Positions 12,381-24,115 of a stretch of DNA of 64,000 nt are shown in pieces (the first letter of the stretch is position 1; each line of letters opens with the position of its first letter). Source of the stretch: Synchiropus splendidus (Eukaryota > Chordata > Actinopteri > Syngnathiformes > Callionymidae); contig NC_071343.1 in the NCBI RefSeq assembly GCF_027744825.2, positions 14,495,366-14,559,365 of the forward strand, given 5' to 3'. The notes under the pieces were generated by a model. It did no database searches. It was not told the origin of the DNA and saw only the letters and a program-made list of their open reading frames with translations. Both the position numbers and the translations under genes were made by a program.

Positions 12381-13223
12381 GATATATGGTAGGTTCTGCG
12401 CCCAAAAATGATGAAGAAAAAGCCCCAAAATACTTTCTAATGTCACACACTTTTTATAGTGTTAGTTTGTTGTGCTTAACAAGTACAAGAATCAACCTTT
12501 CCAAATGAAGTGTTACTTTGATAAGCGAGTGGAAATTGCGCAGCAGAGTGCCCAGTCCCGGCAGTTAAAAATGCATCAGTCTGAAATGAGACGACTAGCA
12601 AAATATTCTGTGGAACTCATAAATGATAAAAAAAAAATCTCACTTGGTAAAATAGTCTATATATGAAGTACCCAAAAATACTGTGATCAAACATGTAAAT
12701 GGAATTCAGGTAATATAATTAAGGCTAAACATTTTTTGTCTATTACCTTCCATATAGTCAAGAAGAGGAGCATGCAATCAACATAACATTGTCACGATTA
12801 TACATTAAACAACCAAAGCAGTCAACTCAAAACATGTATATGTCACCACAAATCAGAAATATGTCATGTCGGTTCTTCCACTTCTTATATGGCTTTGTGC
12901 AATTTCTCACTGTGATGTCAGCGGAGTCACCGATGAGTTTGCTCTGTAAAATATATCAGCAGGTTTCATGCCAGAAACTATTGAGATTCTGTTCTTCATG
13001 CGATGTTTTCTTACATGCCAGATTGTGCTAGTTGTACATTAGACTAAAAAAAACTTCCACTCTTATAGCCAGAAGGGGAATGTGCTCAGTTCCAGGACCC
13101 TACTTCATATAAGGTATATGTGCACATCTTCTACATTGAGAATATTGTCCCGTAATAAATAAGGAATTGTACAAAGACTTCAAGAAAGAAAATAAAGGAA
13201 AGTCCAATGGCCCATCGGACGCT

Positions 13224-13816
13224 TTATGTAAAGCGATCCGAATTCATCTTTCTGAGTTTCGGGGGTAGGTGTCCGTCCATCCGACCGCCTCCTCCGGCCA
13301 GTCGCTGCAGCTTAGGAGGTAAGTCTGCCACCGACTTGCTGATGGGCTCCGTGCTAATCTTGGAGGTTTTACCAGCCTGTTTGTCATCAGACACGCCAGG
13401 GACTGAGCTGATTCGCTGTAGCTTCATGGGCAAGTCTCCAAAGCTATAAGTCATTTCTGAGGTGGTGGAGCTCATCCTTAGAAGCTTTTTAGGCAGGCCA
13501 TCCCTGCCTGTGATCTTCTGGAGTTTGGTGGGAAGCTTTGTGGTGCTGTCATTGTCCTCCAGCGTCTCCAGGCAGTCCAGCGAGCTGTTCTTCTCCCCAC
13601 TGTTACACAGGGATGGAGCCATGAGGGGCGAGGAGAGAAGAAGAGCCTCCTCTTGCTCCTTCACGCTGTATGGAGGTGTCGGCACCTCGAATGTAGCGTG
13701 GAACTGAGAGTAGTCCACCTTGAAGAAACCTTCCTCCAAGGAGATCACGGGGAAGAAGCGATGCCCCCAAAGAACTTCATCCTCTGTGTACGAAGTCCTC
13801 GCTTGGCAGGTCATCC
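13224..13816 (-). CDS. kcnj3: kcnj3 coding exon 3 (residues 299-495, stop)
   Basis: The acceptor TTTGACAG is followed by GG|ATG ACC, which completes Gly299 and continues [21 protein letters not shown]325 lies in the loop equivalent to mammalian GIRK1 L333, a residue implicated in G-beta-gamma gating. The tail from about residue 350 is divergent and serine-rich, but contains five spaced copies of an L-P-x-K-L-x-(K/R)-(I/M/L) motif at 393, 406, 427, 464 and 482. It ends NSDRFT-TAA (TAA at 13226-13224). The long distal tail is specific to GIRK1 among Kir3 subunits. Confidence 0.97.
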
Positions 13817-14320
13817 CTGTCAAAGACACGAGAAGCACGTTTTAAGAAGCTCATTGTTTTGGCGCAAACACTTGGGCTCCATTAGGGTTTCTGCCGGAGA
13901 TGAATGCCTTGTGATGAAACGATTCAAGACGGATAATTGAAAACAGTTGCGCTGATTTAATTACATGCTTGGGCCGGCCAATTAGTATTATGGCGATTTT
14001 CAGATTGCAGGCAACAATAATGCAAATTGGATTAATGCTAGACACTTCTTGATTAACAGCATGAGGAAATAAATTACATTTCGCCACGTGGATATTAAGC
14101 ATGAGTCACTTCTTTCAGAGGACACGACGACAATGATGAATGCTGCCGGTTACACGAGCGCCGGGATGAATCCATGGTGCATGAGGAAAACTGGGAAAAG
14201 TGAAATCACACGGTCAAAAAATGACCCATGAGTCAGTGAAGGTCTGAGCTGTCATAAATAAACCCGCACAGAGACACACTGGGCTTCATTTTAAACACTA
14301 TGACTTACTGTGACCACCCC

Positions 14321-14402
<82 letters not shown>

Positions 14403-17400
14403 TAAATAGAGATTACACTTTTGTCTTTCACTGCCACCTGCCACATTTAGGGACACTGCTTACACCAACAGCATTAGACCCATTTCAGTGAAAAAAAAAA
14501 CAAGGAAACCAAGATAAAAGACTGAAAATACTGAGATACAGTAGTTTTGAGATTGAATCTGGTGTACATGCGATATGTACAATTAAGTCTCCTGCTTCAA
14601 ATGACAAGGAAATCTGACGTATATTAGTTAGAATAGAATTATTATTCACAAATTTGTGAATAATAATTGTCTACAAACAAGGTCATTATTCTATGCAAAA
14701 ATAACGTCAAAGTTCAGTTATTACTCCATCCCTATCTCAAATTGCAAAAAGCAAAACTCGGGTTTTAAGATGTTAAGGTAGTTCAGAATGGAGCCCAGTG
14801 CATGAGCATAAAAGTGAAGGTTGAAACCTTTCGAAATGTTCCTAAATGACGGTAACCAAGCATGAAAAGAACAAACACTCTTTGCATTGTTTTGAGTGAT
14901 GCTGCTGACAGAGAGACAAAAGAACAAACAGCGGTCAAATAAGCACATGAATAATGCCCAAAATAAATAAAATAAAAATCCAAAATAATCGCTACTTAAC
15001 ATTGAATGTGACCTCGGAAAATACCAGTCAAACCTGTGTCAACAGAGACATGACTCAGCCGAGAGTCCTTCTCAGTCTCAACTCTCCATGGCATCTGAAC
15101 CCCAGCATCTACATCAGGTTGTACTGTGGGCATTGTTTGCATAGTTGGCCATTCATCCCACTGTGTGAGTGTGAGTGGAGAGCAGCTGCAAGTCTCATCA
15201 GGATAGCTGCTGCTCGGAAGAGGTACGTCACCCTTTTAGTTCCAATTGTGACCCTGTTTATGCTTGAGTGCGCAGACAACATCTTGGTGAAACAACAAAG
15301 GGTGCTTTGCCGCATGCCACTGGAAACCTCTGGCTGAGCAAGTCACTTCAGAAGATTGAGGATTAGGCTAATCAAATCACTGCCGGAGCTCACCTCAGGA
15401 GCTGCGAGGGAAACACTTGAGGAACTATCACACAAGCTGAATTTGCCTTTGATGCTGGGAGGGGATCTTACACCTCGACAAAACCCAAAATGACGTGTGA
15501 GGAATCCATGACAGGCTGTTGCTGAGATTACAACAGGCAATGGCAGAGAGAAGAGTTGTAGAATGTCTCACTCCAACGCCACAGACACGAGCACCTCAGT
15601 CAGACAGCATCATCATAAACACACTTGAAGGTTGAATTGAGAATAAACATAAACAAGTGCATTCTGTGAGCATTAAAGCTGCTACAGACGTGTGATGGAT
15701 CCTCACTTGATCATGTCACAGGCACATGATCAAAGGCTTATAGTCCTTTAAACCTTCAAGTATTAACCTCCACAACTTACGTGACCAGGGAAGACCCATT
15801 CAAGAGGGGTGAGAAACCAGTCCACGACCCATTCAGGCCCTCCTACTGTACGAAGGGGACGCTCAAGTGAGACTTTTCAATGCACAAGGGTGCAGCACAA
15901 ACACATCTCGATTCAATGTCTGTATTTTTGGAGATACTACTTTAAGTTCTACGCCAATAAAAAGTGAACGGAATTCATTAAACTACCGCTATTCTTAAAA
16001 GTTTATAGAAGACTGTGACGCAACATACTGCATGTACTAGCAGGAAACATTGAAGTCATTTGTTAGAGGAGAAACCAGGTTTGTGGAAAGAAGTAGGGCC
16101 CTGACCCCAGGACCCCAGGGACCCCAGTCTGGGATAGTCTAACTGAGGGACGAGATTTCAGATTTAGATGTTGGACGTCCCAGCGTCATGGACAGAGATC
16201 AAGGGAAGTGAAGAAGAGAACGCAGTCAGGGTGGTGTTGAGGGAGGCAGACCAGGATGATCTGTCATAGAAGATTATCACTAGCGTGAGACTAGTGTAAG
16301 ACAAAACAGCCAGTGAGCTTCATTGTTGTCACAAGAAATATGTGAAGAAGAAAGGTGTGTCTATAATGGAAGCACCCGATGGTTAATGTGAAGAAGGCTG
16401 ACTAGCTTTGGCAATACCTGAAGCGCTGAAAGAAGAAGTGGACGGACGCACTGTATCACTCTTTGTGTATAAGCGAAGAACTGCTTTTATACATTACTTA
16501 TTAGAAATTCATAAAAACGTGCAGTTTTGTTAGAGCTGTGGTAATTACTACATCTAGTGAAATCCAGTCCAGAAAAGTACGGGTTTACAAACACAATGGT
16601 GGATATACGGTGAAACAACATTGAAGGTATTTACAGTCATTCATGTTATCATCTTCCTCTGCGTGCACTTTATCAATCCAATTAGCAGTCGGCGAAAGCC
16701 TCTCGTTTTTTTTTTTTTTTTTTTACTTCCATCCATGAGCGGAGCAAAATGCATAATGAAGTTCATGGCTGGAATAAAATGCTAAATCATTTTTATCGGT
16801 TCAAATAGCTCTCCTCTTGACATAATGGAATGACTGGGGGCATTCATGTTCAAGCCTATTGAAAATCCATTAGGGAATCAGTGACTGCAGTGGGTTATTA
16901 TCACATGTTGTAATTACTCAGCTCGGGATTGTTCCGGCAGCCCCAACTAAGACAAAGCGCTGCCTCGTAGTGAAACACCAGCGCTGATTTCCAGGATGTC
17001 CTCATGTAAAAGCCGTGGCTTCTGCGAATCCCTGGGTCATGAAATAATTCAGTGAAAACAGCTTTGTACAGTCACAGATGTGCAAGAGGCTGAGCATTTA
17101 GAGGACTCAAAGCTTTACTTCTGCACGGCTGCTGCTGAGTCCTGAAGCCTGAAGGCGCCGTACAAGTGCGACACACTGAGTTAAAACGGCCGAAGCATCA
17201 ATGGAACCATAGTGAAGGAGACAGAGAAACAACCGAGCTCCAGTGTCTTGCTGTTGAGACAATGATCCCTCACATTATCAGCCAATGGAGCAAAACCTCA
17301 GGTGAAAATGATGGTATAGTTGAGGCCATTCACACAACACGATACCAACTGCTGTTGTACAATCACTGTATATTTTGCTGAGACCTCCAAGGAAGTCACC

Positions 17401-17420
17401 TGCATTTAAACTAGTCAAAG

Positions 17421-17468
<48 letters not shown>

Positions 17469-20400
17469 GGTGGGATTCGACTAAAAAAATTAATCCAGTT
17501 AATTGAATTTGTGATGAATTAATCTCAATTAATCGCAGTTTAATAGTATCAGAATATTTGTCACAAGAAGCCACATTTTTCAATTTGAATGAATTTGGTA
17601 TATTACTGAATCAAATGATGGACCCACACATACATTTAAACAACAAAATATTTATATATATTTTTTTATATTTATTATTTTTTTATATATTTTTTTATAT
17701 TTATTTTGCATCAGTTTGACAATAGCACAATAAATCACGATGGTGTCTATATTAAAGTTTTTATATCGCCTTATTTAAACTAAAGCTATTTTATTGTCTT
17801 GAAAATATTTGTATAAGAATTTCAATTTTATAAGAATTTCAAGTACTTTCAGAGTAGTGGAAACCCTGGCCATTGTGTAGCAAAATACATTATAAAAGCA
17901 ATATTATAATATTAAAGCATCTGTTTGCTTTTGTTCAGGGATTCCTCCATGTTTGTTGTTGTTGTGATTGTTTGTTATATTTATAATTATGAATTTTGCT
18001 ATTATTACTTAGTCTCAGTGCAACAAGAACAAGTTAGCAAAACAACGCTCTGCAGCTCAGCAGGTGTGGCCTCAGGGGAGGGTCTGAAGAAAGAGCCTTG
18101 GACTTGTAATTCATATCACCGCTAGATCTCCTACTCAATCTTTAGTGGTCCAAAGAGCACAATGGGACAGCAGGTGGCGTAGCATTCCGAACAGAGAAGA
18201 ACAACACTCAAAAAATACACTCAACATATACTATCAAATAATGATGAAAAATGATAGTTCAATGGTGAGAAATAGTTCCATCCATTCAGAAAATAGTCAT
18301 AAGAAAAAAAATAGAATCATGAATACATTAAAAAGAAAATGGAATGCAGAGAATCTGTGAGAAAAAAATGGAGTGCTTGAGTGCCGTACACCAGAACATA
18401 CTGTATCAGCACTGAATTAATGGCATCACCTTACATCTATAAATAATGACTGCACTTCCAGGAGATCGTGTAGGAAGCAATGTGAGACCCTTCAGGCCAA
18501 ATCACCCACCATTTGTCAATACCCACCAAACCACTGTATCAAGAGTCATTATTTATCAAAACAAACACAGAGCAGACGGTATATGATGTTGTCGGCAGCA
18601 GCGGTTCATGAAGGACATTTGCACAACAGCCATGTGATGGATCGGTTAAATGCATTCATGAGCATGAAGCTATAAATACCACAGTTAGGACTAAACATGG
18701 AACACAATGTTACAGTTGGAGTGAGGTATTCTCCAAATAGAAATCCAGGCAGAAACATTCACATACTGGTGTGTATTTCGAAACACTGGAAAAGCCTTAT
18801 GTAACTGGAGGATACACACTAGCTCGACACTCAGTGTTTCTATGGAAACAAAACTGTAAGACTGTGTGCATGCGACAGCCATAAGCGATTTCACCGCCGA
18901 GTTGGGTCAAAAGTAACAATGCCAAACGAAACACGTGTCCTACAACCGTACGAAGAGCAGAGGTCAAGGCCTTGTGGTGGCTTCTGGGGGTGACCAAAAA
19001 TATTTAAGCGGGCAGTGTTTGTTCCACAAGGATTTCACTCTTTTTCTGCCAGATAAAAAAATAGTTATCATGGACTTTGATTCTGCTAAACATACAGCAA
19101 CAAATGTATTTGTGTCAATGTCACTGCACCCACCAGTCACGCTCATACGCTGAGAAAAAGGGGGTGTGTGACAAGAAGAATGCAGCGCTGGCAGATGAAG
19201 GCTGCGAACATCCAGCTGTGAGATGGAAACACCTCTGATGTGGGCTGTCAAAAGACACTCAGAGGTCTTTGTCACATCAGTGTCAAAAATGTCAGCTGTA
19301 CTGTATATACTTTTTCCTGCGACACTTCTATAGGTTACATGTGCCACTGGCTCAACTCAGCTATACGGTTGTACATCACATACAGTATGTATCACCAAAC
19401 ACTGTCTTCATGTGCTCTGGGCAAACTGAGAAGCTTGATATGAGATAAGAATTTGGCTTATTTGGAAGATATGGTTATAATTGTCAAACAGCTTTCCCAG
19501 CTTCTGTCACACAGTGGAGTTTAGGCATGTCCCAAATTCGCATGTTGGACCCACAAGACGTGGTGGCAATGAGCTTTAAAGAGAAGCGGCCAGAGCATTT
19601 GAGCTGAGAAGGGAAGACAAGAAGCAAGAGATATTTCGGTCCTGTAAGCAATGAGATCATAAATACAAATAATAAAAAAGTAAAAAAAAAAAAAAACTAC
19701 ACAACCAGCTTCAGTGAAACTGTTATAAGCCGAAAAGCTGTGGCTTATTTCACATTCCGGTCCACGAGTCATTGTTATGCATAAAGTTATTGCCAGTACA
19801 GAGCAATAAAGTGTTGTTTTCCACTAGGCTGCTGACACATTCACCAGTCAGAGTACAAACAACACCCTCCATCTTTACACGTTTTGTAGCAGCCGCATGT
19901 AAATTGAAGACAAATTTTTGGGATACCACGGCCTATTCTCACTCACCCCAGTAGCAAGGATTTTCAAGTGTACTTGCATCCTAAGCTGACAACAAAGTTA
20001 GTCTCTCGTGTTGACATGTTACTGAGACAAAAGTCTCCCTTGATCTTCCAAATGACCCCATAGACCATGGCTGAAGCGCACAGTTGTTTGAGGCACTTCA
20101 TATACTGTACCAAACGCCAAACAGAGTGACAGGAGTGCCACCCTGTCTTTTTTATACTTGACAGCTTGAAGCAGAAGACAGCGCTTAGATAGACACTATA
20201 GATCAACATGTAACACAGAAGACTGACTGTGACTGCACTTTGCAGCGCCAAAGTCCCCTTGAAAATAGTACTATTGTACTAGAAGAATGTGAGAATGTGT
20301 GGCGAACCTAGGTTCATTCCTCTATAGAAACATTCACTTCATCCCTCAAAATAAAACCAGTCCTTTTGTCAAAACATTTTTCTGAAATTATCAGCACCTT

Positions 20401-23400
20401 GTGCTTGATTTTCACAAGGACAAGACAAGGCAGGGTTTCAGTGTAAGCAAAAGGAAAACAGGCCACACACCTGACCCTCATAGAAAACTAAAATGGTTCA
20501 ACATTTTCATCGCCGCTTACCTTTAAAAGCAGTTGGTAAATTGCAGGACATGGGGGGGTCATTGATGAAAACTGAACAAAGAAGCAGTTTCTCGTCCAGC
20601 CCATTAAGAGCGAAGAGTGTAACTGTGGATCCATTACACCTCTTATTTCAGTAAATGGTTATCCGCTCCCCTCTGTGACTCACCACAAGCCAATGCCAAT
20701 ACATTTCTAATCCTCGTGGAGTGGCCCTCCGCAAGCTGCAGGAGATTTCTTAACACCATTATTGCACTGTTGGGTTTTGTCAGAGGAATCCGTGGTGTTC
20801 CACTGCATGCCAGTTTGCTTGACAGATGAGGAAATATCTCACAGTGACATCATGGTGAGCAGAATTATTGTCCCCTTTTATTTGACATGACACCAGATTC
20901 ACTAGTCATAGAGATGTTTGCGCTCAATATTTCTGTTCTATGAGTCAATGAAGAAAATGATACTCAGGTCACATATAAAGAAGGACATTTCTTTTCACCA
21001 AGAACTAGACTTCTATAGGCTTTTTTATGTTCCTGGTCATTTCAGCAAGCTCCGAATGACAGACTAGAAGAAGATTCACCGTCGTCTTCCTCCTTCAAGG
21101 AGCAACAAAATTTATCCTAGAAAAAGCACATCATCTACAACCGAAACTAAGAAATTTGAGTGAGAAATTATGAGACCTCTCCCTAAAATAAAATTTAAAA
21201 AATTGATTTTCTAGCTTTATAAACACTCTACAACCCAAATTTGGTTTCAAACACTGGCCTCACTGATGACAACAGGGTTGTCGCCAAGTAGCGGGTGGTT
21301 ATTTCTCTGTCATATAAAACTCTCATAAGGGAAGGCGTGGCCAGGATTTGGACCACAGGCCATGGGTTTTACACCTTCTTCAACTGGCCTCATCATGCAT
21401 AAAACAACACTATTCACAGCTATTTTTCATAAAAACTGTCCGCACCCAAAACAGACATTTCAGTCAGTGTAGGTCAATTAATTGTTGTTCATATTTGCGT
21501 ATTAAAAAAATACAAATAAATAAAAAAAGGGAAGCGGTTGCAATAAATTCTAGCAAAGGCACAAGGTTGGTTTAAGACAGGCATGTTCTCCTTAGAAAGT
21601 CAATAATGACACATCATCTAGTCAGGAAATTATCTTTCTGGACTAGAAACAACTTTTAAAATCTGCTTTACAAATGCACAAAAAGTAACATGAGATTGAG
21701 CAGTGCCATGCTAAATGTTGATATTGTACACTGGCTTTTTTTCAGGTGAAGAAAAATATTTTTCTTTCTTTCTTTTTTTGGCGCATGAAAATGCACAATA
21801 AACCAAATATCATTAAATAAAAGAATATTTTCAATCAGAATATGAGACAAAAAAGGATGATACTTTATATAGTTTGCTTTTCATATACAGAAAATAAAAT
21901 ATTGCTGAAAGTCTTAACACCAAATTCTCATGGGTCTGCACGCTGAGGAGGAGCAGAGGCCTGGATGAGACTGACTTTTGGCTGCGAGCATGGCGGGACT
22001 CGTGTTTCCCTTCAGCACTTGGAACGTGAGGAGACAAGAAAGGTGAGGACTTAGAGGGCGAGTGGGGAGACGCTTTGTCATTTAATTGACAGCTGCACCA
22101 CAGCGGTAGGCTGGTTGCACAAAGCAACACTTTGATCTCATGCATCGATACAAGCTTCAAAAGTACACTTCCACAGGAGACCGGTAAATTCCAGTTATGT
22201 GCATCACAAAAAATAGACAAAATAAACACAGTATTTTCCTGAATGTGCGGTTGAGCCATGTCCATAACCAAACCCTGAGAAAGAAACATTTTCAGCACGC
22301 ATATTTCATTTTCCCTTCTGCGCTCCTACATGCCTTAATCCCTCACAAAACTTGGAGTCAAGTCCCTTCAGAAGTGTCAAAGTTAGCCAGCCAGACTTCT
22401 ATTCATGTATGAAATATCCGTGTGACAGCACCGGCAGAATTATAATAATCCTCTGCTGAATTCACAAATTCAAGGCAGAGGTATGAAAAAAAAGGGTATT
22501 TCTAGTGTCAGGGATTGGAAACGAAGAATTCATGGTTACAGTCGGGCCTGTGCCTGACAGTACAATATAAAGGCAGTAATATATTTGGTAGCCGTACAGT
22601 CACACCACAAACAAACGGTTGACTGTTAGATTGTGTTGCCCTTAAGGGATGCGAGTTTGCGTCTCTAAATAAAAGCACTTTCCCATGATAACAGTAAGCG
22701 CTGTAAGGTCCGACTAAGTGAAGCAGACACAGAGTCAGCGGAGTGACAGTAAAGATAAAAATGGGTTCTGTGGAGGCTGAAATAGAAAAGCACTGTAAAC
22801 TCAGAGGCAGTGTGACAGCGTTCCTTGATAGTAGCGGACTTGTCTCTTTAAAAAAAAAAAATGGTACAGGATGTGAGGAATCATATTCATTCAGAGTACT
22901 TCTCAACATCTGCATGGTTAAGTTTAACTTAACTGGCGCTGGGTGTGACAGTAAGATAGCAGCTAGCAAAAGCTTTGCCATGAATCACAAATAATCTGGA
23001 AGCTTCATAAACTGAAAAGGTGATGCAGCAGGAAGAGAACTCGGTCAGAAAGCAGTAGAGGTTCAAGGACAAATGCCAGAGTATCTGTTATGTTATGAGA
23101 CAAAGTAACTAAAATTTGTCAACAATACAATTAGAAATTGAAATTACATTTTGCAGTAACTATTCCGTGTTCAAGAAGTATCTTGGTGACAAGACTAAAA
23201 GTCTCGTATCAACTACTGTAGAATCGTCTCTGGTGTGATGGTACGAAAGCGCAACTATTTTACGTTTCATTGACATGTTTTTCAGTGTTATGCACTGAAG
23301 TACTCAGTGAACCGAAATCCTCACTCCCATGAAATAGTATTTTGATGCAGGGAAAGTGTACTTTTGCGACCTAAGCTGACACCAAAGGCACCTTCAAGGT

Positions 23401-24075
23401 TGCATGTTGACACATTAGGTCTTCAATTGAAGTACATGCTTCGCCTTCTGCAGCATGTCCTGACGCCATGGGCAGCGCGTCATGTAAAAGAAAGATGGCG
23501 GCCAGGGTAAGGTAAGGGATGGGATGGCGGCCCATCCATTCTACATGTGACAACGTGTCATTTGCTATTTAAAGCCCCTCAAATGGCCATGCATTGCTCC
23601 GTGCATGTTTTTCACTCCATTTGTAACACCTAAGGGTCAACATGCAAAGCGGAAGGTATCAGTGTAGGACACATAGTCCACTTCCCAACATCAATATTTT
23701 ACGCCTGAGGTGTGAGGATGGGTTGGACTAAAAACCTTCAATCAGCTTTGATAAATATGAGACAGCAGTTAAAGGTATATTGCATTTTTAGCAATATATA
23801 TAGCAGGTAAATTCCCATAGGAATCACTGCACAAGCGACTTTTCCATTCAAGGGTTTTCAGACTGGAGGAACTGGCAACCGCATAACCCAGTAGTGGTCG
23901 ACACACAGAGCAAATCGAAGCATGTTTAAAAATAAAATCACTTTGTTTTGGCCTTTGACTTTGACAGCATCTTCTATTGAGTGACGAAGTTGCAAATAAC
24001 CTCCTTTGCCTCTCCTCTCTGCCCTTGTCTAACTCTATCAGCTTCTTCCTTTTACTCAGTCACTCAAATGGTCAC

Positions 24076-24115
<40 letters not shown>

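Larger units (their letters stand above)
1..13223. other. kcnj3 downstream region: 3' UTR (end unresolved) and intergenic DNA
   Basis: No exon of a known gene is seen here on either strand; reading frames reach at most about 125 codons and lack recognisable domains. Beyond the repeats listed separately, 1-1110, 2050-2990, 4150-6190, 6370-9940 and 12390-13223 look like unique AT-rich sequence. In the first kilobase after the kcnj3 stop there is no minus-strand AATAAA. The nearest is at 12141-12146, inside a transposon. Confidence 0.6.

Noticed and set aside
21831..22298. 155-codon minus-strand frame in kcnj3 intron 2
   Set aside because: No domain or splice signals; composition looks like random intron sequence.
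22508..22981. 157-codon minus-strand frame in kcnj3 intron 2
   Set aside because: No family resemblance, low-complexity patches (Phe and Leu runs) and no splice sites; consistent with chance.
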